Shown here: piece by piece, positions 1 through 5,168 of the stretch
How the letters are laid out: each line of letters starts with the position of its first letter
Numbering within the stretch: position 1 is the stretch's first letter
Assembly: GCA_903859075.1 (NCBI GenBank)
Contig: CAIOLF010000006.1
Coordinates: forward strand, 1-11,392
Length of the DNA stretch: 11,392 nt
Source: Candidatus Buchananbacteria bacterium
GTDB taxonomy: Bacteria > Patescibacteriota > Patescibacteriia > 2-01-FULL-39-33
Direction of reading: 5' to 3'
Program-made: the position numbers and the translations under genes
Notes under the pieces: model-generated
What the model saw: only the letters and a program-made list of their open reading frames with translations
Database searches by the model: none
What the model was told of the DNA's origin: nothing

Positions 1-239
1 AGCTCCGAAGTAATGGCTATGTTCACCGGAGACTCACTGTGCCTCCAGTTTGCATCGTCTCCATAAATCGCGGCGAGTACATTACACAGCTCGTTTTTGG
101 TATGCGAGTCTTGCGTTATTGATTCGTCTGCGAGAAGAAGAGTCACTAAAGCCAGAGCTGATTCCTTCTGTAATAATTCGGGATAGGATCCGGAATAAAT
201 ACTGCGAAGGAATGATCCTAAACCCGTTTCAGAAAACAT
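1..239 (-). CDS. Unrecognised protein, N-terminal 79 residues, cut by window edge
   Basis: I do not recognise this gene. An open frame runs from an ATG at 237-239 to the left edge without a stop. The translation begins MFSETGLGSF and looks like a soluble, mixed-composition protein with a leucine/alanine-rich helix around residues 21-37 and a later NWRHSES stretch; no catalytic motif or membrane segment is visible. The start is well supported: GGGAGGA lies at 244-250, four bases upstream of the ATG. The start overlaps the last 11 bases of the upstream phosphoribosyltransferase gene, so the two are almost certainly cotranscribed and may be translationally coupled. A functional link to nucleotide or nucleoside metabolism is only a guess from position. 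The opposite-strand frame at 50-307 is its shadow. Confidence 0.7.
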   Translation of the reverse strand, partial: MFSETGLGSFLRSIYSGSYPELLQKESALALVTLLLADESITQDSHTKNELCNVLAAIYGDDANWRHSESPVNIAITSE

Positions 240-1020
240 GTTGTCCTCCCATCCATTCTTTGAATGAAGTTGTTCCGTATGTTGATTGGTATGTGAGCAC
301 CGCTTGACGTTCCAAGTGGTTTAGATGAGGTATCACATCTCTCAGTCGAAAGATGGAGATCACATCTAGGCCGTTTACAGTCTTGATACATTCCGCAATG
401 CTCAAGCCATCCTCGTCAACATCTTCACGATCAAAGATACGGACAATGACTTTGGGTTGATGCCCGAATGGACTTATCATGCGCAGGACTTTCGTAGCAG
501 TCTCGCCCGTAGTAACTGCATTGTCGATTAAAACCGAAGTCGTAGCATCATTGCTGACGCGACCAAGATTTTGCTCTTCTTTGCGAGGGTATACGATTGA
601 GAGCTCGGCATCCTTACTCATTTCCAATCCATGTCCATAGATGGCTTCGGCCAAAGTAATTCCGCTGTTTGCGATTCCAATACAATGGACTGCCTGAAGT
701 GGCATAAGTTGGTCAAGGCCCCATGCCGATTCACCTAAGACTCGGAAAAGGTCCTTTGCGGGAGATTTCGGCAGACGCACCGAGTACGGGGTCTCCCTAC
801 CGCTCTTTAAGACGCTTTTGCCAAATTGATAGAGTCCATGACGAAGCAGACAAGACGCTTGACTTGAATCCATTGGTACTTCTCCTTCTGGTTGTTGAGC
901 TTTCCTTTCAGTAGATTTGTTTGTCAGTGTATAAGCCTCTATTGATCCTCTTGGCGCCTCATGGCTCTCAAGAGGGTAGTTGGGGGCAATAGCCCTCATT
1001 TTTACACTCTTTTTGTCCAT
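229..1020 (-). CDS. pyrE: Orotate phosphoribosyltransferase-like protein with an N-terminal extension
   Basis: The family transfers ribose-5-phosphate from PRPP to orotate, making OMP in cytosolic pyrimidine synthesis. Type I phosphoribosyltransferase features are visible: an OPRT-like N-terminal stretch at residues 59-78 (RHGLYQFGKSVLKSGRETPY), GIANSGITLA at 114-123, a mobile-loop sequence PRKEEQNLG at 145-153 and a PRPP motif VLIDNAVTTGET at 163-174. Two things are odd. The catalytic loop reads RKEEQNLG where classical enzymes have RKExKxHG, so the second lysine and the histidine are replaced, and the PRPP motif has DN instead of two acidic residues. The full frame is 263 residues; a second in-frame ATG at 871-873 with its own Shine-Dalgarno would give 214 residues, the usual family length. 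Both starts are plausible. Substrate specificity is uncertain, so the symbol is provisional. Confidence 0.75.
   Translation of the reverse strand: MDKKSVKMRAIAPNYPLESHEAPRGSIEAYTLTNKSTERKAQQPEGEVPMDSSQASCLLRHGLYQFGKSVLKSGRETPYSVRLPKSPAKDLFRVLGESAWGLDQLMPLQAVHCIGIANSGITLAEAIYGHGLEMSKDAELSIVYPRKEEQNLGRVSNDATTSVLIDNAVTTGETATKVLRMISPFGHQPKVIVRIFDREDVDEDGLSIAECIKTVNGLDVISIFRLRDVIPHLNHLERQAVLTYQSTYGTTSFKEWMGGQHVF
244..250 (-). promoter_or_regulatory. Strong Shine-Dalgarno site of the edge gene
   Basis: On the minus strand this reads GGGAGGA, followed by CAAC and the ATG at 239. It lies inside the coding sequence of the upstream gene and decides the start of the truncated downstream gene. Confidence 0.65.
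882..889 (-). promoter_or_regulatory. Internal Shine-Dalgarno for a second pyrE start
   Basis: The minus strand reads AGAAGGAG, eight bases before the in-frame ATG at 871-873. Starting there gives a 214-residue product of standard OPRT length, lacking the 49-residue extension. Confidence 0.55.
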
Positions 1021-1026
1021 GAAGTC

Positions 1027-1033
1027 ACCTCCT
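1027..1033 (-). promoter_or_regulatory. Consensus Shine-Dalgarno for the upstream pyrE start
   Basis: The minus strand reads AGGAGGT, six bases before the ATG at 1018-1020. It is a near-perfect anti-16S match, so the long form is probably translated as well. Confidence 0.6.
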
Positions 1034-1061
1034 GGGTTAGTTGTGAACGAACGATGCCTTT

Positions 1062-1090
1062 AAAGTAGTATAAAATCGGTAATTTGTCAA
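1062..1090 (-). promoter_or_regulatory. Sigma70-like promoter of the pyrE operon
   Basis: On the minus strand a perfect -35 box TTGACA (1085-1090) is followed after 17 bases by a weak -10 TACTTT (1062-1067). A start near 1055 would leave a leader of about 35 bases carrying the AGGAGGT site, too short for an attenuator. TATACT lies in the spacer at a non-standard distance. Confidence 0.5.
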
Positions 1091-1169
1091 CTATGATTGG
1101 CATTCTAGTCAGTTGCTAAATCTTGCCATTAAACACCCAAATTAATTTAGTAGACAACCTGTCGATAAC

Positions 1170-1218
1170 TCGACTTTGCGGATTGCCGTATTTAAGCTAT
1201 TATGGTGGACAAAGTCGA
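1170..1218. repeat. 9-bp inverted repeat around a candidate promoter
   Basis: TCGACTTTG at 1170-1178 is perfectly repeated in inverse as CAAAGTCGA at 1210-1218, with 31 bases between the arms. The left arm touches the candidate -35 box and the right arm lies at the expected transcription start of the plus-strand unit, an arrangement suited to a dimeric regulator. It could also be the end of a decayed mobile element. Confidence 0.45.
1176..1203 (+). promoter_or_regulatory. Candidate promoter of the structured-RNA / zinc-ribbon unit
   Basis: TTGCGG (1176-1181) and TATTAT (1198-1203) are separated by 16 bases. Transcription from about 1210 would give a leader of roughly 250 nt that contains the structured region before the zinc-ribbon gene. 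Confidence 0.4.
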
Positions 1219-1247
1219 ACATAAATAGTACAATAAAAGCACAATTA

Positions 1248-1423
1248 GCGCGTAAGCGTGAATCCTAAACTCGCCATTTGGCGGGCATGGATCCTAAACT
1301 CATGACAATACTGATCCCCACGATCAGCAACTTGTCATGAGTCATGCCTGGAAACGGGCGTGTGGCCGTAAGGCCTAGCTGGCGTGGGGTTTTGTGATTC
1401 CGCAAACTCTCTCAAGCCAGCTA
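1248..1423 (+). ncRNA. Candidate structured RNA (5' leader or stand-alone)
   Basis: Helices seen directly: 1248-1251/1256-1259 closed by a GUAA tetraloop; 1270-1275/1280-1285 with loop AUUU; an outer 6-bp stem 1284-1289/1343-1348; a perfect 10-bp stem 1299-1308/1332-1341; an apical 6-bp stem 1311-1316/1322-1327; GGCC 1364-1367/1372-1375 closed by another GUAA tetraloop; and a perfect 8-bp stem 1376-1383/1416-1423. The 1270-1275 and 1284-1289 helices share bases 1284-1285, so their ends compete. The apical loop of the long hairpin and its closing pair (CCCCACG, 1316-1322) match CGTGGGG at 1383-1389, giving a 5-7 bp pseudoknot. Near-identical copies of ATCCTAAACTC precede two of the hairpins. 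I could not match it to a known RNA class (riboswitches, tmRNA, RNase P, SRP and group I/II introns were considered). The zinc-ribbon gene starts 36 bases downstream. Confidence 0.55.
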
Positions 1424-1458
1424 CTCAATTAGTTGGTTTTATTATTATAAATAACAAT

Positions 1459-1725
1459 ATGGAGACAGATCAAAACAAAGAAGTCGTTCAAGAGGCCACC
1501 AAGAAATGCCCATTTTGCGCCGAGGAAATAAAAGCAGAAGCCATTAAATGCAAACATTGTGGAGCGACCGTGGATGCTAAAGTCAGGAAGTTAGAAGATA
1601 AGAAACAAAATAAATCCAAGGAAGGGTTATTCCTACAAGGCATGAATCTTGGGTGTGGCATAATTATGGTGATTGTAATTATCATCATTGTTATCGTTAT
1701 TATCGCCGTCTCCATGCCTCATTAA
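1459..1725 (+). CDS. Small zinc-ribbon protein with C-terminal membrane anchor
   Basis: The product is 88 residues. Residues 17-35 form a two-knuckle zinc ribbon, CPFC at 17-20 and CKHCG at 31-35, with the common AEEIKAEAIK spacer between them. A charged linker follows (about 40-55), then a strongly hydrophobic, isoleucine/valine-rich helix at about 64-84 that should anchor it in the membrane with the ribbon on the cytoplasmic side. Such ribbon-plus-helix proteins are widespread and mostly uncharacterised. I chose the ATG at 1459 over a GTG at 1384, because the earlier start lies within the structured RNA and adds residues unlike the family. No Shine-Dalgarno is visible; the upstream sequence is AU-rich. 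It is followed by a hairpin terminator. Confidence 0.75.
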   Translation: METDQNKEVVQEATKKCPFCAEEIKAEAIKCKHCGATVDAKVRKLEDKKQNKSKEGLFLQGMNLGCGIIMVIVIIIIVIVIIAVSMPH

Positions 1726-1740
1726 CCATGAGGCATTTTA
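1714..1740 (+). terminator. Rho-independent terminator after the zinc-ribbon gene
   Basis: ATGCCTCAT (1714-1722) and ATGAGGCAT (1728-1736) form a perfect 9-bp stem with loop TAACC, followed by TTTTAT. The stop codon of the zinc-ribbon gene lies in the loop and its last codons form the left arm. The short U-tract makes this a moderate terminator. The nuclease ATG at 1751 follows closely, so readthrough is possible. Confidence 0.55.
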
Positions 1741-1750
1741 TATCAAATAT

Positions 1751-2584
1751 ATGTCCATAATTATTTCCCAAAATGGAAAGAAAGCTTTGAAGATAGACAA
1801 GTCTAATTTTGATAGAGAAGGATATCTTCAAAACTATATCCATGAAAATCCAGAATCCATTCCTGTCTATGAAATAGATGAAGACAAAAAGCTTTTTGTA
1901 GTAGCCAGAGAATTCCAAACTGAATCCGGTCCTATTGACGCTCTAGCCATAGATAAAGATGGCGATATTTATGTGGTGGAAACCAAACTTTACAAAAATC
2001 CTGATAAAAGAACGGTCGTAGCCCAAGCGTTAGATTATGGTGCCTCTCTCTGGCGACATAGTGATTACAACGAATTCATAGTTAAAATCAATAATGCGGT
2101 AAATCAGAAATTCAAAGTCAGTTTGGAAGAAAAAGCCAAAGAATTTTTCAATCTTGACGATGAAGGCATAGCTAACATGCTTGAAAGTATCAAGAGTAAC
2201 TTTTCCCAAGGCAATATCAAATTCGTTATTCTCATGGATTCCATTGAGGACAGGTTAAAAGACTTGATTATTTACATCAATCAAAATAGCCAGTTTGATA
2301 TCTATGCCGTCCAAATGGAGTATTATAAATATGAGCAGTATGAGATTATGATTCCCAAGCTGTTCGGTGTAGAAGTGAAGAAAAATATTCCCGGCAGTCC
2401 TAATAGCAATAGCAGAAGAATCTGGGATGAACAGGGTTTCATTATCCAGACAAAAGAAAGGTTGGGATCAGAAGCGGAAAAGGTAATGAACCTTTATGAA
2501 TATCTCAGGGCGAATACTGACAAAATAAAGTGGGGAACTGGCAATGCCAATGGCTCATTTTCTCCGATTATCAAAAAAACTTAG
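1751..2584 (+). CDS. PD-(D/E)XK-type nuclease, N-terminal part (frameshifted gene)
   Basis: The first 277 residues carry a PD-(D/E)XK nuclease core: GPIDALAI with D63, then GDIYVVETK with E77 and K79, and a downstream Q92xxxY96 motif in AQALDYGASL, typical of DUF91/RecB-like DNA endonucleases. It probably acts on DNA in the cytosol; the substrate is unknown. I chose the ATG at 1751 because upstream codons read through the preceding terminator. The frame stops at 2584 just after a run of seven A (2573-2579). Removing one A continues in the next frame to 2837, giving a 361-residue product. The nuclease core is therefore intact and only the C-terminal region is separated. The gene is broken, or there is a sequence error or slippage at the A-run. 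It converges with the methyltransferase operon. Confidence 0.75.
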   Translation: MSIIISQNGKKALKIDKSNFDREGYLQNYIHENPESIPVYEIDEDKKLFVVAREFQTESGPIDALAIDKDGDIYVVETKLYKNPDKRTVVAQALDYGASLWRHSDYNEFIVKINNAVNQKFKVSLEEKAKEFFNLDDEGIANMLESIKSNFSQGNIKFVILMDSIEDRLKDLIIYINQNSQFDIYAVQMEYYKYEQYEIMIPKLFGVEVKKNIPGSPNSNSRRIWDEQGFIIQTKERLGSEAEKVMNLYEYLRANTDKIKWGTGNANGSFSPIIKKT

Positions 2585-2837
2585 CCCGACTATTTCCCCG
2601 TTTTCTATTTACTCCGACGGCACATTTTTAATTAAGTTCGGCTGGTTGAAAAATCATACTGATAAGGAAATATTCAATAAGTATTTTGATGCTTTTTATA
2701 ACGAAATATCCAAATCAAGGATTAATCCGACCGCTGACGAGTTATTGGAAAATACCTATAAAATCGAACCGCAGGAATTTTTGAGAAATTACGAAGAAAT
2801 ATTGCGGGTTATTAAAGCCAGCACTCATTTGGAATAA
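2544..2837 (+). pseudogene. C-terminal fragment of the same PD-(D/E)XK-type protein
   Basis: This frame has an ATG at 2544, but only the part from CTT at 2580 onward continues the nuclease protein: the preceding frame ends SPIIKK and this one continues LSPTISPFSIYSDGTF. That leaves 85 residues of a globular domain with alternating aromatic and charged positions, ending in an amphipathic helix (EFLRNYEEILRVIKAS). On its own it has no recognisable function and no ribosome site suggests independent translation. Its stop (2835-2837) abuts the stop of the convergent HTH gene with no intervening base. Confidence 0.65.
2573..2579 (+). other. Frameshift site: seven-A run in the nuclease gene
   Basis: The upstream frame reads AAA AAA ACT TAG here; dropping one A gives AAA AAA CTT and an open frame to 2837. 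The shift needed is +1 (one surplus base), not the -1 direction of classical A-AAA-AAC slippery sites, so mutation, sequencing error or transcriptional slippage fits better than programmed ribosomal frameshifting. Confidence 0.7.
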
Positions 2838-3389
2838 CTATTCATCAGGCATGGGTTCTTCATCTTCCTTTTCTTCTTGCATTTCCTGCCAATCCCTAAT
2901 ATACCCGTAATATAAAAGCATCTCATCGTCTGGTATGGGCATGCCATTTAGCTTTTTTGGGATTTCCCCATTCATACGGAGTTCATTTACATAGTCTCGT
3001 ACTTCTCCAATAACTTGTTTAATACTTACTTTATCAATATCTGGAGCGAAAGCATCTCCAATAGGTAAAGGCATTTCTTTCTTATGAACGATAACCACAT
3101 TACTGGTTTCCTTGCCCTTAAATCTTGGCGAGTCATGACTAAGCAGATACTTGATGGCTCCAACATCTTTTTGTTTCACCTTGACCATCAAACAATGTTC
3201 GGCGACATCGCAATTGCTTTCCCGACCTGCGTTCAGAGCTTCTTCCGCTTTTACCTTAAATTCACCATGCTCCCTTGTCCACTCATAATAGGTAGAACGG
3301 CTAATTCCAACCCTGGCACAGGCGACAAAAATATTACCCGTTTTCTCAAGCTCAACAATCAGCTTCTTTTTCGTAGAATTTTTGATCAT
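2838..3389 (-). CDS. Helix-turn-helix protein, phage terminase small-subunit-like
   Basis: The product is 183 residues from an ATG at 3387-3389; GGGAG lies nine bases upstream, and a TTG nine bases earlier would add MLY. Residues about 16-42 form a helix-turn-helix (NIFVACARVGISRSTYYEW). They are followed by a helical segment and the stretch VKQKDVGAIKYLLSHDSPRF at 71-90, which matches the 'Gd..Aik.yL....pr' pattern of phage small-terminase and phBC6A51-type proteins that recognise DNA. The C-terminus is a long acidic tail (EEKEDEEPMPDE). It is the last gene of the minus operon, 16 bases after the methyltransferase stop. In a phage, the large terminase would be expected next, but instead an opposing gene begins. 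DNA binding is well supported; a packaging role is inference. Confidence 0.7.
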   Translation of the reverse strand: MIKNSTKKKLIVELEKTGNIFVACARVGISRSTYYEWTREHGEFKVKAEEALNAGRESNCDVAEHCLMVKVKQKDVGAIKYLLSHDSPRFKGKETSNVVIVHKKEMPLPIGDAFAPDIDKVSIKQVIGEVRDYVNELRMNGEIPKKLNGMPIPDDEMLLYYGYIRDWQEMQEEKEDEEPMPDE

Positions 3390-3405
3390 ATACAGCAACT
3401 CCCAT

Positions 3406-4104
3406 CTAGTTTACTTTTACTGGCTTCTTACCCGTTTCTATCTCCCATCTGCGGAGGATGATTTGTGCATAAATAACTTGTTTTTCCATTAGATAGCAGC
3501 GACGATTCATTTTGATGGCGGCGATCAGAGTACTGCCACTTCCACCATATGGTTCTACAATCAAGTCATCCCTCTTAGTTAAGACCTTTATATAGGGAAT
3601 GAGAATTTCAATGGGTTTGGTGCCAAAGATAACTCCCTGACCAGATGACTTTTCATCTGCGGCTTTGAAGTCAATAAAATCAGTAGGGCAAATCTTTTTC
3701 CCGGCTTCATAACCTTCCCAATATGGTTTTCCCGAAGTGGCAAAGAGAGCATTTTCATACTCTTGTTGCAACAAGACATCCTCATCCTCCAGATTTAATT
3801 CCACTTCGCCTCCAGTTCCTACAAGAGCTATGTCTGTCTTATTAAAGAACTTGTATTTGGAAGAAAATCCCTGTACCCGGTTAGGAAGATGCCAAGTGAT
3901 AGTGTTTCTGTATCTCCAATGCTTTTCTAATTCATTCCAAATCGTCCTAAGATTTTTGGGATTCTCAAAAATAATAATGGAAAAATCGGGCTTTTGGATC
4001 TTGGCGATATTATTCATCCACAATTCAGTGAAATTCTCGGGCAAAGTTTCAGTTCCGATATATACTCGGTTTTTCTTTGCTCCAAAACCCCTCAGTAATC
4101 CCAT
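3406..4104 (-). CDS. DNA methyltransferase, C-terminal part (frameshifted ParB-methyltransferase)
   Basis: This frame holds the second half of an adenine/cytosine-N4 DNA methyltransferase. The SAM-binding motif I is VEPYGGSGST (residues 183-192), preceded by GTKPIEILIPYIKVL and followed by the usual RRCYLMEKQVIYAQIILRRWE C-terminus. Because DPPY lies in the preceding frame and motif I comes last, the motif order is that of beta-class enzymes; the target-recognition region is probably about residues 30-160. The ATG at 4102-4104 is unlikely to be a real start: codons before FGAKKN (from about 4085) are an out-of-frame reading of the upstream part. One surplus T in the minus-strand TTTT at 4084-4087 separates the halves; removing it gives a 446-residue protein. 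As written, this part lacks the catalytic motif. Confidence 0.7.
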   Translation of the reverse strand: MGLLRGFGAKKNRVYIGTETLPENFTELWMNNIAKIQKPDFSIIIFENPKNLRTIWNELEKHWRYRNTITWHLPNRVQGFSSKYKFFNKTDIALVGTGGEVELNLEDEDVLLQQEYENALFATSGKPYWEGYEAGKKICPTDFIDFKAADEKSSGQGVIFGTKPIEILIPYIKVLTKRDDLIVEPYGGSGSTLIAAIKMNRRCYLMEKQVIYAQIILRRWEIETGKKPVKVN

Positions 4105-4747
4105 CTTTTTGTTTGGTTTTACCTTTCAAATAATTTAAGAGGTAAGGGGGATCCGTAAGGCAGAGCGAGGCTTTCTCGCCTCCCATCAACTTAAGGATAT
4201 CCGCTTCAATTGTAGAATCACCGCATAATAATCTAGAACCTTCTAATTCGTAAATATCCCCAGTCTGCACCGTAATGCCATCAATATCCAGTTTTTTTAA
4301 TTCTTGTTTCAAATCGAACATCTCGGTATTTTCCTCGACTGGGAAGATATCGTCAAGATCTTTAGAATCAAACCCAATATCAGCCAAGAAGGACTCATCA
4401 AACTGAGCGAGCAGTTCCAGGTCAAATTCGCCTGTATTCTTGTTTAACCTGATATTCAATTCCTTTTCTTTCTCCAAATCGGAAATATTGACGTAAACCA
4501 CAGGCATTACGGCAAATCCCATTTCCCTGGCCATTTCGACTCTGAAATGGCCACCGATCACGATATTGCGTCGTTCCGGAGCATGGTTGCAGATTATGGG
4601 ATCCACTAGGCCGAAGCGCTTAATCGACTCCTTAAGCTGTTCAGCTTGCTCCTTGGAATGTTTTCTGGGATTATATTCCGACAAGTGAAGTTCAGTAATT
4701 GGAACTTGCACAATTTTCAGATCTTCAACGATGGATTTAGTATCCAT
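4049..4747 (-). CDS. ParB-like domain plus methyltransferase N-terminus (frameshifted gene)
   Basis: Residues about 12-100 are a ParB/Sulfiredoxin-type domain with GLVDPIICN and the ParB box NIVIGGHFRVEMAREMG. A linker follows, then the start of a DNA methyltransferase (TGDIYELEGSRLLCGDST) and the catalytic motif IV DPPY at residues 199-202. After F221 the frame is wrong (WSKEKPSIYRN then stop); the proper continuation, FGAKKNRVYIG, is in the overlapping frame that ends at 3406. ParB-methyltransferase fusions of about 400-450 residues are typical of phages and mobile elements, where they modify element DNA. As written the protein keeps the ParB domain and DPPY but has no SAM-binding motif I, so it should not methylate. 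The gene starts 12 bases after the upstream HTH gene, without a clear Shine-Dalgarno. Confidence 0.75.
   Translation of the reverse strand: MDTKSIVEDLKIVQVPITELHLSEYNPRKHSKEQAEQLKESIKRFGLVDPIICNHAPERRNIVIGGHFRVEMAREMGFAVMPVVYVNISDLEKEKELNIRLNKNTGEFDLELLAQFDESFLADIGFDSKDLDDIFPVEENTEMFDLKQELKKLDIDGITVQTGDIYELEGSRLLCGDSTIEADILKLMGGEKASLCLTDPPYLLNYLKGKTKQKDGITEGFWSKEKPSIYRN
4084..4087 (-). other. Frameshift site in the ParB-methyltransferase gene
   Basis: On the minus strand the region reads GAG GGG TTT TGG; dropping one T gives GAG GGG TTT GGA and joins ...ITEGF to GAKKNRV... with an uninterrupted frame. A four-base run is short for a sequencing slip, so a true mutation is plausible. Confidence 0.65.
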
Positions 4748-4759
4748 ATAATTGTAATG

Positions 4760-5146
4760 TTATTTATTAGTATTATCCTTCTTGCCGTTTTCTGGAAGCA
4801 GTCCGGCAAACTGCAGGATGACTTTGGCAGCCGCGGAATTGCCCTTTTTGCAAGCAGCATAATGCAACCCGTCCATTACCTCAGGAACCTGTTCCTGGCA
4901 CCATTTTTTCAAGGCTGTTTTTAAAAGAGACCAAAATTCCGGTCGCCTTTTCCAATCGGTAAGAGTGTCTTCGTCAATATTGATTAAGGCGGCAAATTCC
5001 TTCTGCGTACTAATTTTTCTATTCCGACGAGGCGTAGCGAACCAGTAGACAAATTCAATAAATTCAGCCACTTTTTGGATGCCGGGCACGTTAATTATTT
5101 CTAAATTATCCGATTTAATCGGAGAGATGGATCTGTTAGATTCCAT
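4760..5146 (-). CDS. Helix-turn-helix protein, phBC6A51 / small-terminase type
   Basis: The product is 128 residues. A helix-turn-helix occupies about 46-70 (STQKEFAALINIDEDTLTDW). It is followed by PEFWSLLKTALKKW and the helical repeat HYAACKKGNSAAAKVILQFAGLL at 95-117, the signature of phBC6A51-type phage DNA-binding proteins related to terminase small subunits. The acidic/basic tail is short. It is the first gene of the minus-strand operon and lies 12 bases upstream of the ParB-methyltransferase. The ATG at 5144-5146 is the only good start; the upstream sequence is AU-rich with no Shine-Dalgarno. It may bind the phage-like element's own DNA, either for packaging or to regulate the repeat-rich region just upstream; the sequence does not decide between these. 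Confidence 0.7.
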   Translation of the reverse strand: MESNRSISPIKSDNLEIINVPGIQKVAEFIEFVYWFATPRRNRKISTQKEFAALINIDEDTLTDWKRRPEFWSLLKTALKKWCQEQVPEVMDGLHYAACKKGNSAAAKVILQFAGLLPENGKKDNTNK

Positions 5147-5168
5147 ATACTTAAAAATTATTAGTAAA

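Noticed and set aside
50..307. Open frame of 85 codons on plus
   Set aside because: It overlaps two minus-strand genes with better evidence (a Shine-Dalgarno and a coupled start) and has no recognisable motif.
1248..1423. Known riboswitch, tmRNA, RNase P, SRP RNA or group I/II intron
   Set aside because: None of the diagnostic core sequences of these classes that I know is present; no intron splice context or domain V hairpin is seen.
1384..1458. GTG start that would lengthen the zinc-ribbon protein by 25 residues
   Set aside because: It lies inside the structured RNA and the extra residues do not fit the family; the ATG at 1459 is better.
1248..1458. TnpB/IscB-type guide RNA at the end of an IS200/IS605 element
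   Set aside because: There are GNRA hairpins and a pseudoknot, but no transposase or nuclease gene or remnant nearby, so there is nothing to support it beyond shape.
1688..1750. Upstream start for the nuclease
   Set aside because: The added codons run through the terminator hairpin and the end of the zinc-ribbon gene; the ATG at 1751 begins a natural N-terminus.
2573..2580. Programmed -1 ribosomal frameshift at A AAA AAC
   Set aside because: The continuation needs a +1 shift, and the 0-frame codon phase does not match a slippery heptamer.
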